Below, piece after piece: positions 22,957 to 35,200 of a stretch of 64,000 nt of DNA. The position numbers were made by a program, and so were the translations under genes. Positions within the stretch are counted from its first letter, which is position 1; each line of letters starts with the position of its first letter. The notes under the pieces were generated by a model, which was not told where the DNA came from, ran no database searches, and saw only the letters and a list, made by a program, of their open reading frames with translations. This stretch comes from Capra hircus (taxonomy: Eukaryota > Chordata > Mammalia > Artiodactyla > Bovidae), in the NCBI RefSeq assembly GCF_001704415.2, contig NC_030813.1:10496001-10560000 (forward strand), in the 5' to 3' direction.

Positions 22957-25645
22957 TTCAGTTCAGTTCAGTCACTCAGTCTTGTCCGACTCTTTTTGAC
23001 CCCAAGAACTGCAGCACGCCAGGCCTCCCTGTCCATCACCAACTTCCAGAATCCACCCAAACCCATGTCCATTGAGTCGGTGATGCCATCCAACCACCTT
23101 ATCCTCTGTTGTCCCCTTCTCCTCCTGCACTCAATCTTTCCAAGCAGCAGGGTCTTTTCAAATGAGTAAGCTCTTCAGATCAGGTGGCCAATATTGGAGT
23201 TTCAGCTTCAGCATCAGTCCTTCCAATGAATATTGAGGACTGATCTTTAGGATGGACTGGATGGATCTCCTTGCAGTCCAAGGGACTCTCAAGAGTCTTC
23301 TCCAACACCACAGTTCAAAAGAATCAATTCTTCTGCTCAGCTTTCTTTATAGTCCAACTCTCACATTCATACATGACCACTGGAGAAACCATAGCCTTGA
23401 CTAGATGGACCTTTGTTGGCAAAACAATGTCTCTGCTTTTTAATATGCTATCTGGGTTGGTCATAGCTTTCCTTCCAAGGGGTAATTATCTTTTAATTTC
23501 ATGGCTGCAATCACAATCTGCAGTGATTTTGGAGCCCCAAAAATAAAGTCAGCCACCATTTTCAATGTTTCCACATCTATTTGCCATGAAGTGATGGGAA
23601 TGGATGCCATGATCTTCGTTTTCTGAATGTTGAGCTGTAAGCCAACTTTTTCACTCTCCTCTTTCAATTTCATCAAGAGGCTTTTTAGTTCTTCTTCACT
23701 TTCTGCATAAGGGTGGTGTCATCTGCATATCTGAGGTCATTGATATATCTCCTGGCAATTTTGATTCCAGCTTGTGCTTCCTGCAGCCAGGAGTTCTCAT
23801 GATGTACTCTGCATATACGTTAAATAAGCAGGGTGACAATATACAGACTTGAAGTACTCCTTTTCCTATTTGAAACCAGTCTGCTGTTCCACGCTCAGTT
23901 CTAACTGTTGCTTCCTGATCTGCATACAGGTTTCTCAAGAGGCAGGTCAGGTGGTATGGTATTTCCATCTCTTTCAGAATTTTCCATAGTTTATTGTGAT
24001 CCACACAGTCAAAGGCTTTGGCATAGTCAATAAAGCAGAAATAGATGTTTTTCTGAAACTCTCTTGCTTTTTCGATGATCCAGTGGATGTTGGCAATTTG
24101 AACTCTGGTTCCTCTGCCTTTTCTAAAACCAGCTTGAACATCTGGAAGTTCATGGTTCACATATTGCTGAAGCCTGGCTTGGAGAATTATAAGCATTACT
24201 TTACTAGCGTGTGAGATGAGTGCAATTGTGTGGTAGTTTGAGGATTCTTTCACATTTCCTTTCTTTGGGACTGGAATGAAAACTGACCTTTTCCAGCCCT
24301 GTGATCACTGCTGAGTTTTCCAAAATTGCTTGCATATTGAGTGCAGCACTTTCACAGCATCATCTTTCAGGATTTCAAATAGCTTACCTGGAATTCCATC
24401 ACCTCCACTAGCTTTGTTGGTACTGATGCTTCCTAAGGCCCACTTGACTTCACATTCCAGGATGTCTGGCTCTAGGTGAGTGATCACACCATTGTGATTA
24501 TCTGGGTTGTGAAGATCTTTTTTTTTTTTTTTCTTTTTTCTTTTTTTTATTTTTTAAATTTTAAAATCTTTAATTCTTACATGCGTTCCCAAACATGAAC
24601 CCCCCTCCCACCTCCCTCCCCACAACATCTCTCTGAAGATCTTTTTTGTACATTTCTTCTGTGTATTCTTGCCATCTCTTCTTAATATCTTCTGCCTCTG
24701 TTAGATCCCTACCATTTCTGTGCTTTGTTGAGCCCATCTTTGCATGAAACGTCCCCTTAGTATCTCTTAAATTTCTTGAAGAGATCTCTAGTCTTTCCCA
24801 TTCTGTTGTTTTCCTCTATTTCTTTGCATTGATCCCTGAGGAAGGCTTTCTTATCTCTCCTTGCTCTTCTTTGGAACTCTGCATTCAAATGGGTATATCT
24901 TTCCTTTTGTCCTTTGCTTTCGCTTCTCTTCTTTTCACAGCTATTTGTAAGGCCTCCTCAGACAGCCATTTTGCTTTTTTGCATTTCTTTTCCATGGGGA
25001 TGGTCTTGATCCCTGTCTCCTGTACAGTGTCATGAACCTCCATCCATAGTTCATCATGCACTGTGTCTATGAAATCTATTCCTTTAAATCCATTTCCTAC
25101 TTCCACTGTATAGTCATAAGGGATTTGATTTAGGTCATACCTGAATGGTCTAGTGGTTTCCCCCAGTTTCTTCAATTTAAGTCTGAATTTGAGAATAAGG
25201 AGTTCATGATCTGAGCCACAGTCAGCTCTCAGTCTTCTTTTTGCTGACTGTATACAGCTTCTCCATCTTTGGCTTTAAAGAATATAATCAATCTGATTTT
25301 GGTGTTGACCATCTGATGATGTCCATGTGTTATCTTCTCTTGTGTTTTTGGAAGAGGGTGTTTGCTATGACCAGTGCGTTCTCTTGGCAAAACTCTATTA
25401 GCCTTTGCCCTACTTCATTCTGTACTCCAAGGCCAAATTTGCCTGTTACTCCAGGTGTTTCTTTACTTCCTACTTTTGCATTCCAGTCCCTTATAATGAA
25501 AAGGACATATTTTTTGGGTCTTCATAGAGCTGTTTAACTTCAGTTTCTTCAAAGTTACTGGTTGGGGCATAGACTTGTATTACCATGATATTGAATGGTT
25601 TGCCTTGAAAATGAGCAGAGATCCTTCTGTGTTTATGTCATAATG
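22957..25645 (-). mobile_element. BovB LINE, longest copy, interrupted by L1
   Basis: This antisense copy runs from the TTCAG-type 3' end at 22957 through RT and the inter-domain linker (24885-25175) into the C-terminal part of the apurinic-type endonuclease region (about 25190-25645, minus-strand reading includes FQGKPFNIMVIQVYAPTSN). RT motifs FIDYAKAFDCVDH and the QxCILSPCLFN box (Val replaces the usual Gly) are readable in 23696-24253. The YADD box is lost to a frameshift near 23705-23740. A short L1 splits it at 24524-24634. The 5' end of the element and most of the endonuclease are missing. Confidence 0.96.
24524..24634 (-). mobile_element. L1 3'-end insertion inside BovB
   Basis: A poly(T) tract at the left (the antisense poly-A tail) is followed by about 85 bp of L1 3' UTR (acatgcgttcccaaacatga, then a C-rich cctcccacctccctccc tract). 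The 13-bp BovB sequence GAAGATCTTTTTT is duplicated exactly on either side (24511-24523 and 24635-24647). Read on the inserted strand, the duplication begins with A-residues, as expected for L1 endonuclease cleavage. BovB is continuous once this piece is removed. Confidence 0.93.
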
Positions 25646-25912
25646 TAGACCTTTAGTTAAATAGACATGTCTTTATCAAAACACAGGAAATAATCATTAC
25701 AAATGTAAAGAATCCTATTTTTGGTTTATTCAAAGATACCATTAATAGGGTAAAAATGCAAACTGTGCCTGGATGAAAATATTTTAAATACATAAAACTG
25801 ACAAAGATACTTTTCCACCAAAAACAAAACAAAAAGTTAATTTAAAAAAAAGGGGTGAAAAAGGTCATATCACATGAGTTGACATGTCATAAATAAAGAT
25901 ATCATAATGGAT

Positions 25913-26022
25913 AAGGAAATGGCAACCCACTCCAGTACTCTTTCCTGGAAAATCCCATGGATGGAGGAGCCTGGTAGGCTACAGTTTATGGGGTCGCAAA
26001 GAGTCGGACATGACTGAGGGAT
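25913..26022 (+). mobile_element. BovA-type SINE, truncated
   Basis: The BovA monomer is present from aaggaaatggcaacccactc to gtcggacatgactgagg; the tRNA-like head is absent. Confidence 0.9.
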
Positions 26023-26245
26023 GGATGTTAAACATTTAAAAAGATGTTCAGACCATTATCAATGAAATTCAGGTAAAGGCCACAGTGAAATATCATAACC
26101 CACCAGCAGAATTTCTAAAATGAAAGAAAGTATTAACACCGAGTTAGCAAGGACAGTGAGCAATTGAAGAGGAATTGGGTACAATCACACTGAGGCATTT
26201 CTAGTATGTTACAGCTTATGATACTAAAAAATAGTGATTACTCTT

Positions 26246-26582
26246 TTTTAATTTATTTACTTTTTAATTGAAGGATAATTGCTTTATAGAATTTTGTTGT
26301 TTTCTATCACACCTCAACATGAATCAACCATAGGTATACATATATCCCTTCCCTTTTGAACCTGCCTCCCGTCTCCCTCCCCATCCCACCCCTCTAGTTT
26401 GATACAGAGCTGCTGTTTGGGTTTCCTGAGCCATACTGCCAATTCCGGTTGGCTATCTATTTTACATACAGTAATGGAAGGTTCCATGTTACTCTCTCCA
26501 CACATCTCACCCTCTCCTCCCCTCTCCCCATGTCCATAAGTCTATTCTCTATGTCTGTTTCTCCATTGCTGCCCTGCAACTA
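26246..26582 (-). mobile_element. L1 3'-UTR fragment (ruminant L1 type)
   Basis: Antisense ruminant L1 3' end: T-rich start, aattgaaggataattgcttt, then acatgaatcaaccataggta and ctcaccctctcctcccctct. It stops before the ORF2 coding region, so only the tail of the element was inserted. Confidence 0.85.
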
Positions 26583-27377
26583 AAGTTTTAAAGGACATAG
26601 GACAAATATGGATGGGTGTATTTGTCTGTGATATTTCCTTCAGAACACTATTGTTTTAATTTTTTTATGTTTCTTTAAAAAATTTAAGCCAGATATCTCA
26701 AAGTTTTAAATATTTTAAACATTGCCGTAATGTTATCAATATCTTTCCAGTATGTTAAAATTCAAAAATATATATTTTAGTCACAGATATAATTCCACAT
26801 TTAGTCAATGGGGGCTTGCTTTATCTAGATAGTTAAATACTTGTTTGAATTGAAATTTGGCAATTTATAGAATGCATCAATGTGTTATTATGATACATGA
26901 AATCACAGAATTGTATCTATTTTTACTGGAATTCTTTGGTAAAAATTCCTTATACTCAAAAGGGCAACAGGTGACCTTTCCTGATTTACTATTTTTGAGA
27001 GGCTTTGTTAATTTAGTCAAAATTATGTTTGCCCTTCATTAAGATAAAAAGCCAATTTGTAAATAGCCTCATGAAAAATGTTTTCTTTCACTTAATCTTT
27101 TATATTTAATGTCTGTCTCCAAATATGCTCTGTGTAATTCTACTTGCTTATCTTGGAAATGACTGTACATGCTCATAACAGTTAATAAACTGCTGAAAGT
27201 CCCTTGTGATTGAAATTGTATCCACTAAAATATGCCAAAATTTTTATATTTGGGTATCTCCTAAAAAACAAAAGTTTATTGGGATCGATTGTTGCTGTCT
27301 TTGTTTGAGAAATCTGTGGGTTGTTACTCACACCTACCATGCATTTTTAAAGGCCATGCAGATGTCTTTGGGGTATT
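26583..27377. other. AT-rich single-copy stretch
   Basis: No repeat or coding signal; the longest frames are 61-74 codons. Confidence 0.5.
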
Positions 27378-27895
27378 TGTTGTTCAGTCACTCAGTCTTG
27401 TCCGACTCTTTGCAACCTCATGGACTCTAGGCTTCCCTGTCCTTCACCATCTCCTGTCCAAACTCATGTCCATTGAATCAGTGATGCCATCCAACCATCT
27501 TATCCTCTGTCATCCCCTTCTCCTCCTGCCTTCAATCTTTCCCAGGACCAGGGTCTTTTCTCTTGAGTTGGCTCTTTGCATCATGTGGCCAAAGTACTGA
27601 AGCTTCAGCTTCAGCATCAGTCATTCCAATAAATATTCAGGGTTGATTCCCTTTAGCATTGACTGATTTGATCTCCTTGCAGTCCAAGGGACTCTCAAGA
27701 GTCTCTTCCAACACCACAGTTCAATTCTTCAGTGCTCAGCCTTATGTTCCAACTCTCACATCCATACATGATTACTGGCAAAAAAAAAGCTTTGACTATA
27801 CAGACCTTTGTTGGCAAAGCAATGTCTCTGCTTTTTAATATGGTATCTAGGCTTGTCATAGCTTTTCTTCCAAAAAGTAAGCATCTTTAAATTTC
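27378..27895 (-). mobile_element. BovB LINE 3' fragment
   Basis: Antisense copy of the BovB 3' end and C-terminal coding part. It starts at gttgttcagtcactcagtct and is cut off at the conserved aagtaagcatcttt position, before any RT core motif. Frames are broken, and a short A-run lies at 27780-27788. Confidence 0.93.
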
Positions 27896-28354
27896 AAATA
27901 ATTTGGGTCATTACTTGGTAATAAAGAAAACTGAAGAAACAATTCAAAATAGAGTTTTTACAATCCTATCTCCATCCTGAAAATAGAAAAATATTTCATT
28001 GTTTTCCAAGAAAGCACATGTGTGATTAAAATAGGGATATTTGTACCAACACCTTGCCATCTATATTGGTCCCAAGCTCCACAATTCTTCAAATCTTTTA
28101 ATTAAAATAATGGTATTTATGTGCCTCTATCCTTATCTGGTCCTTTCAAGCTAGCTGTATAACTCATACATTTTAATTATTCCACAAATGTTTTCATTTA
28201 AAATGTTTGTTATCACTTGTGGATCTTTATTTGGTTGCTTGTCAGGTATCTGAACTAAAACACCTTGGAAAGTTCAGCCTTTTGCATGGAGTTTTTCACC
28301 TTCATAGTTGTTGTATAGTATTCTGTTGGATGGGCCTGCTGCAATTTTTGGGTC
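27896..28354. other. Single-copy stretch, nothing recognised
   Basis: No repeat or coding signal is seen up to the small L1 piece that follows. Confidence 0.45.
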
Positions 28355-28430
28355 AGTCCTAATGAGGTGGATGAACCTAGAGCCTATTATATAAAACGAA
28401 GTAAGTCAGAAAGAGAAAGATAAATACTGT
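28355..28430 (+). repeat. Small L1 fragment (end of ORF2/3' UTR)
   Basis: The sense text taatgaggtggatgaaccta followed by gagcctattatataaaacg and aagtaagtcagaaagagaaa is the complement of the stretch seen in the antisense L1s at 47.3 and 55.1 kb. Confidence 0.65.
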
Positions 28431-28811
28431 GTACCCACTGCAATTTTTAATCCATTCTCCTAGTGGTAGAATTGGAGGAGGATCACCATGTTGGGGGATG
28501 CTGATCAGAGGAGGAAGTGCTGCCTTGCTGGCTTTGTTATCTATGAATGCATATCATGCTTTTGTCAGAGTGGGCAAAAAAATGGGTGACAGACTGGAAT
28601 AATAATTAAAAAAAAAAAACTCAAAGGGAATTGCAAGTTGTTTTCAGAACCTCATATTGGAAAATCCTATAATGGAGCTAACTAACAAGAGAGCTTTATT
28701 ATTTGTAAGCCGTAGTCCCAGTATCATCAAGTACAACATAGTAGAGTGGGTTTCAATTTGAGACAGGAGTATTTAATATCCAGTATGGATGTCAGTGGTC
28801 TGCTTCTCATC
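28431..28811. other. Single-copy stretch ending in an A-run
   Basis: No repeat is recognised. A run of 12 A lies at 28609-28620, with no identifiable retrocopy body or poly(A) signal in front of it. Confidence 0.4.
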
Positions 28812-29090
28812 ATTGTTGCTACTGCTGCTGCTGCTAAGTCACTTCAGTCGTGTCCAACTCTATGCGACCTCATAGATGGCAGCCCACCAGGCTCCCCAGT
28901 CCCTGGGATTCTCCAGGCGAGAACATGGGGGTGGGTTGCCATTTCCTTCTCCAATGCATGAAAGTGAAAAGTGAAAGTGAAGTTGCTCAGTCATGTCCGA
29001 CTCTTCGCGACCCCATGGACTGCAGGCTACCAGGCTTCTCCAGCCATGGAATTTTCCAGGCAAGAGCACTGGAGTGGGGTGCCATTGCCT
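28812..29090 (-). mobile_element. Bov-A2 SINE, dimeric
   Basis: The antisense (GCA)n tail appears as tgctactgctgctgctgcta at the left. Both BovA monomers and the AAGTGAAAAGTGAAAGTG linker near 28960 are intact. Frames of 69-110 codons cross it on both strands; these are SINE artefacts. Confidence 0.95.
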
Positions 29091-30175
29091 TGGGAAGAGA
29101 TAATGTTTGGGGTTATTGGGTTGAACAAGCTTGCTTCCCCATCTCTCAGGGTGAATGTAAGCTACTTCAGTGTCTCTCCTAATATCTTGTCAGTACAACC
29201 TCTCTGGAGAACAGAATGCCATTTTTCTACCTCCTTTTATTCCTCCTTTATGAATAGGATGTGAAAACCTGTATCAAATTGTGCTTCTTTATTTTCTTGA
29301 ACCCCAAAACTTATATTACAACACTTCCCAGTAAGTCATAGGACTTTGTTTGGAAGTCAGGCTTGTTCTTAGTGATGAAGACAAATGTCAGCTCTGCCTT
29401 AGGCTCAGTGTTAAAAAAGGAAGAATGGTTAGGCTGATGTTCTATTTAAATTGCTGAGTTTCTTGTGCCTTGTTTAATCAATGACTTCTGGGTTAGAAAT
29501 ATTGGGAGTACACTTTGGAAGAAATTTTATCTTTGATCTCTTGTACTCGGACTTCAGACATACAAATATCGAATCCCTTGTCTCTTATTTATTGAAATAT
29601 GCAGTTCCCTTGAAATCATCCATTCTTGTCTTTTCAATATGTTTATGCATGCACTCATACACATATTAAAATATTAATGGGTTTTAGTAGACAGGGGAAG
29701 TAGACATTTTGATTCAGATCAGCATCTTGATACATTTACTCTTTTCCCTAACTTGAAGCCATAAATTATAGCTACCAAGTATTTTCCACATCAACAGCTA
29801 TGTGAATAAACTTTAACAATAAGAGTGCAAGGATAGGAGAACACAATGCTATTTGAATTATGGTATATTTTAGATTATGTTGGGTAGGCAAGGTTCTTGA
29901 TAGGAATAAAAGTTTAAATTGAGAGGTTATAAATTAAACAAAAGCAAACATCCTAGAAGAAAATAAACATGTTTTCAGGTATATTTATAGCTGCCTAGAG
30001 CTTCCAATGCTTTGGGCTGATTTTTAGGCAATAGATTCCCAAAAGTACAAATCATAAAAGAAATTATTTTATATTGTATACATGATGGCAGAGGACAGAA
30101 AAAGCACCAAAAAAGAATAATGATTTTCTTCACTGAAGAAAAGCCATGATAGTTTAGGCTTAGGATAACATTAAA
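29091..30175. other. Single-copy stretch, no gene seen
   Basis: AT-rich DNA; the best frame is 62 codons. Confidence 0.5.
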
Positions 30176-31142
30176 CCAGTTCAGTTCAGTTGCTCAATTG
30201 TGTCCGAGCCCATGGACTGCCACATACAGGGCTTCCCTGTCCATCACCAACACCCAGAGCTTACTTAAACTCACATCCATTGAGTCAAAGATGCCATTCA
30301 ACCATCTCATCCTCTGTCATCACCTTCTCTTCCCACCTTCGATCTTTCCTAGCATCACTGCCTTTTTCAAGAAGTCAGTTCTTGCATCAAGTGGCCAAAG
30401 TATTGGAGTTTCACCTTCAACATCAGTTCTTCCAATGAATATTCAGGACTAATCTCCTTTAGGATGGACTGGTTGGATCTCCCTGCAGTCCAAGGGACTC
30501 TCAATTGTCTCTCCAACACCACAGTTCAAAAGCATCAATTCTTCAGCACTCGGCGTTTTTTAATATTCCAACTCTCACATCCGTACATGACTACTGGAAA
30601 AACCATACCTTTGATTAGATGTACCTTTGTTGGCAAAGCAATGTGTCTGCTTTTTAACATGCTGTGTAGATTGTCATAGCTTTTCTTCCAAGGAGCAAAT
30701 GTCTTTTAATTTCATGGCTACAATCACCATCTGCAGTGATTTTGGAACCCCCCAAAATAAAGTTTGTCACTGTTTGCATTGTTTCCCCATCTATTTGTAA
30801 TGAACTGTTGACACCAGATGCCATGGTCTTAGTTTTCTGAATGTTGAGTTTTAAGCCAACTTTTTCACTCTCCTCTTTCACTTTCATCAAGAGGCTCTTT
30901 GGTTCTTCTTTGCTTTCTTGCATGAGGGTGGTATCATCAGTATATCTGAGGTTATTGATATTTCTCCTGGCAATCTTTATTCCAGCTTGTGCCTCATCTA
31001 ACCTGGTATTTCTCATGATGTATTCTGCACAAAGTTAAATAAACAGGGTCAACAATATACAGCCTTGAGGTACTCCTTTCCCAATTTGGAACCAGTCTGT
31101 TGTCTCATGTCCAGTGTGAACTGTTGCTTCTTGACCTGCAAC
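30176..31142 (-). mobile_element. BovB LINE, 5'-truncated
   Basis: Antisense copy from the TTCAG repeats to just beyond the RT catalytic box, which reads YTDD (second residue changed, both Asp kept) in the minus-strand block 30654-31016. The QGCILSP region is only partly present before truncation at 31142. Several small deletions mark it as an old copy. Confidence 0.95.
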
Positions 31143-31149
31143 ATTAATC

Positions 31150-31324
31150 CAGTTGTTCCCAATTATTTTGAATCAGAATAACTTGGAGGGCCTGTTCATA
31201 CACACATTTTGGGGCATCTATGCCTGGTTTCCCATTTCATTCTGAGGTCTGGGGTGTCACTGAAATCGCATTTCTGAAAAATTCCCCGATAATACTGATG
31301 CTGCTGTCTGAGGACTCCACGTGG
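31150..31324 (+). mobile_element. MER5A (hAT-Charlie MITE)
   Basis: The order ccagttgttcccaattattt, gaatcagaataacttggagg, tgaggtctggggtgtc and aatactgatgctgctgtctg matches MER5A in sense, a non-autonomous hAT DNA transposon shared by placental mammals. It directly adjoins the truncated end of the BovB upstream. Confidence 0.87.
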
Positions 31325-34300
31325 AAGACGACAGCTGTGAAATAATCTTGCAGAATATAACATACATATGTATCATGTAGAAAGATAAACATTACTCAAT
31401 AATAGAACACATAATTAAAACTATATACAAAAAGACTTTGGAAAGTGTTAGATATCATCTAATTAGTTTAATATTTCCTCATCTAAGTATATACCTATGT
31501 GCCTATCCTCTAACTCTTTAAATCTATCATCTCAGCATCATTCCCTCATGACCTTTTAAGATTTCACCCTTTAGAAAGCCTCTGGTGGAGGTGTAATGAT
31601 CAGTGAGTAGACTGAAAAAGTGAAAATAACACAATTTAAATATATACAATATACTGAATAGAAAAGTAAAAGGTAATTATTTTATTTATGTACAATCATT
31701 TTTTGCTGTTTTTTTTTTCTGTGCTTGCAATCATTATATATAAGATCTATGCATTTGCTACTTCTGAGAGTCTGTAAAGGAGGAAAGATTTAGGATGTAC
31801 ATGCAGAATGCAAACATGCATGGTTGCAGAATGCAACCATGAGAAGAGTGAACATTAATTCAAAGTGGTCTGCTTTTAATTGTTTTATAAATAGAAGTAG
31901 AAGTTTTTTTTTTTTTTAATCATTTTGGATTTTTTTTTATGTTAAAAATATCCATCATCAGTTATGACTGCTGAGAGAAAAGCTTTAATACCTATTGTGG
32001 AACAAATCAGGTCAATTCATAGCTATGCTCAAGGGCTGATTTTTGTCTATACTAGTTGGGAACTGGGTAGTTGATTATCCAGTGACCAGAAAAGGGAAGA
32101 ATCCTTGGGTTCTGAAAGCAAAGCTTTTTGTTATGAGGAAGAAGGATAAAACAAAAACTGAAGGAAGAGAAACTGAAAAATAAATGATAACTTGTGACTG
32201 GGTGGCATTAGGTAGGAAACAGTATTATCTAGTAACAAGTATCACTTGAGAAATTAACAGACTCATCCATTCTTCTACCAAAGAAGGAATTGGATGAAAT
32301 TAATAGAGATTGTCATTCCTTTTAATGAAGAATGTCACCACTACCACTTGTAAAGCTCTTTTGTGCCCCTAGCAACTTCGAATTCAGTGGTAGAAATACA
32401 GGGAAATGTCAGAGACTCATTAATATAGCCCATAGAACCAGGGCATAGCGGCCCCTATCCATTCTTCTCATCATCCCAAAACCTGACCTCTAATTAGAAG
32501 TGAAACAAGGTGATAGTAATTAGTTTTTAATTGAGACCATATTAAAAACAAAAAAAGAAACTTTGTTAAGGGAAAAGGAGAAACAACAGTGCTAAAGAAT
32601 AAGGGGTTTTCTTGTGGAAGAGGTTCAATTTTCCTAAAGGAGAGCAGTCAGAGTAATAGTTTAAGAGCTGAAGGAAATGTTACTGGTGAGGCGGGAAAGT
32701 GAGGCCAGGAACAGAAGGAAGAAATGCCCACCAGAGACTTCTTCAGTGTGAAAATCTAGGCGTTTAAAAATGGACTAGTTCCTGTTTAGATGTAAGTGAA
32801 ATTTCAGGATACCTAGTATTAAATGGTCATTTCTGTTTGAGAATTAGTTTCTTTTCCTTAAAAGAGAGTCTTGCACACTTAATCCTGAGGAGGCCAAGGG
32901 GGGAAAGCTAGACAAGTGAAGGGGAAGCAATATAAAGCAATATAATAATATAAATATATAATATAATATAAATATAGACTATAAATTCTCCCAGCTCCAG
33001 GGACCCAGGAAGGAGGTCTGTGCCACTGTTACCATCACAGATCATGATTACTGAAAGCGAGAAGACTGAGAAAGAGCCACTGTGATCTGTAGTCTTAAGG
33101 GAGTGCTCTCTGAGGGAAAACATTCATGGAAAAGAGTGAAAGAAAGTCTTCTGAGTATCCCAAAAATGTATTCAGGGGTTCCCCTGTGGAGAGCCTCAGG
33201 AAACTCTTGGGAGAAGCAAATGGAGCTTTGCAAGATGCACGTGTGAGTGTGCATGTGCCTGCATTTCTTCCTGGACCTGTGACACACTTTTTCAGGGATC
33301 TTAGCCTAACTGGGGAAATATGGAAAAAGAAGTTAGGGCACTGTGATACAAAAAAAAAAAAAAAAAAGTTAACTTTATTAGAATTAAAAGTAAATGGGCA
33401 ATATTCTGCTTCTATTGTTGAAAGCATTGCTAAATTTGCAAAAAACAAAACTAGCTAAAAAGCCAAGACCTGAATCATGAGCAATAAGCAGACATAAAAC
33501 TAGAGTTACAGCTTTATAGGATAGAAAACCAAGTCTGGGGCCAGAGGCAATGTGTAGAAGCCAGTCCTCAGATGCTTACATTAACTGGCACCCATGTAGC
33601 ATACTAAAATGCTTCCCACCCGTGCACATCCACTTCCAGTCAAAAATAAACCCAAAATGCTTTTAGAATAACTTTAGTTTCTTAGCATTGCCACCAACTG
33701 GGTACAATCAAATATGTTGTACCACTGTAAATATATATATATATACCATTTAAGAATATGCTTTATAAGTGAGTTTCAGCAAAACTATAGATATAGATCT
33801 TTAAAGACTTTATATTTTGAAATTATGTAAAGAATGAAGGAAAGCTAAATCCAATCATTTAAATATAGAATTAAAATGAGCAAGCAAAAGGAGAATATCA
33901 ATTGGAAGACAAAAGTGAAGAAATAAAGCAGAATAGAGGGCAGAAAGACAGTGTGATGGAAAATGATGAGAGCCTAGCAGTTTGGAGGATAAGCAGGGAG
34001 ATGGGACCTTGAATTTGAAGGAGCACATGGTGAGCTTCAAAGTCATCACTGATGTTCAGCTTTTATACTTAAGGACTCACAAATGTTCATGATATTAGTA
34101 TTATCACACAATATTAAATCAGTAACAGTACCATATTCCCTCTCTCTCTCTTGTTTGCTCTCTAATAATTATAACAAAGCAAGACAGCAAAGAGATGCTT
34201 TTTTAAGGAGTCTTCAGATGTTTCATTGTTAAATGTATTCTTAGAACATATGTATAAGACAAAGGAGGGGAAATTACTATAAAATATTAAAAGTAAGCCA

Positions 34301-34334
34301 AAAATTTAATGCTGCAGAAGGTGGCTTAAGTTTC
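31325..34334. other. Long single-copy stretch, no gene seen
   Basis: No repeat family is recognised except simple sequence: an AT-rich cluster at 32928-32985, an 18-A run at 33350-33367, and (AT)n at about 33730-33745. A 110-codon plus frame (33126-33458) and a 117-codon minus frame (33095-33448) overlap around the A-run. Both translate it as homopolymer (Lys or Phe), which argues against either being a protein. Confidence 0.5.
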
Positions 34335-34550
34335 TTGATTTTTGCATTGATTTATTTCTCGAGAATTTACTGAATACCAACAGTAGCCAGTGTTCTAATT
34401 ACTAGGTAGACAAAAGCAAAAGAGACAAGTCCCTCGAAGAATACGTTCTAGGTTAAAAAAGAGAAAATGTAAATGATGACTGCATGCATAATAAGCTATA
34501 AAAGAGTGTGTTATGGAGAATAAATAATTACAAAATGAATTGGGTATGAG
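34335..34550 (+). repeat. Probable L2-like old LINE remnant
   Basis: The stretch ttactgaataccaacagtag, then cagtgttctaattactaggt and tatggagaataaat follows the wording of old mammalian L2-type repeats (accumulated matches to ttattgagtgcctactatgt...cactgttctagg). Confidence 0.45.
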
Positions 34551-34557
34551 GAGGATA

Positions 34558-34955
34558 TAGTCTGTTCAGGGTGCCATAACATAATACCAAATACTGAGAG
34601 CTTAAATAACAGAAATCCATTTCCCACAGTTAAGAATTAGGTTGAAAGACCACTATGAAGGGGTCAGGAAAGTAGCTTTCACTCTGAGGCCTTTTCATAT
34701 TGCTTATAGGCAGTTATCACTGCTGTGTGCTCACGTGGCATCTTTTTTGAGCACACGCTAAGGGATGGGGTGGGGAAAGCTCTCTGGTGTCTCTCCTGAC
34801 AAACTCACCATTTCGCCATAGAAGTCCCACCATCATGACCCCATCTAAACCTAATTATCTCACAAAGACCTTATCTTTAAGTATCATCACATCGCGAGCA
34901 GGGGTTTAGCATCTCAACATATAAGTTCAGAGAAGATACAAATATTCCCTCCATA
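34558..34955 (-). repeat. MaLR (MST/MLT1-type) LTR, antisense
   Basis: It shows tagtctgttcagggtgccat, aacagaaatccatttccca, gctctctggtgtctctc, catcatgaccccatctaaac and tagcatctcaacatataagt, the antisense order of a MaLR LTR. It is strongly diverged and has no internal sequence attached. Confidence 0.82.
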
Positions 34956-35200
34956 ATAGAGAGGGACATCAACAGTGTTACTTTAGGAAAAATGAGTTCT
35001 CTGGCTCTTTCAGAATTCAATCTGATGTCAAATAATATATTATAGATATGATTTCTCAACTAAATTCCACCATAGGGGAAAAAAAATTATTTTAACATCT
35101 TAAGAATAAATGTTTATTTATTTATTTATCTATTATATTTAGAATCCTTAGTAGGCTGATCTTAGTAGGCCTGATGATAGTATCATCCATAAATTGATGT

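Noticed and set aside
24885..25175. Separate host gene of 96 codons
   Set aside because: It is the inter-domain linker of the BovB polyprotein, in line with the RT downstream and endonuclease upstream.
33095..33458. Overlapping 110- and 117-codon open frames on opposite strands
   Set aside because: Both frames cross the 18-A run and read it as poly-Lys or poly-Phe. Neither resembles a known protein, and chance openness in purine-rich DNA explains them.
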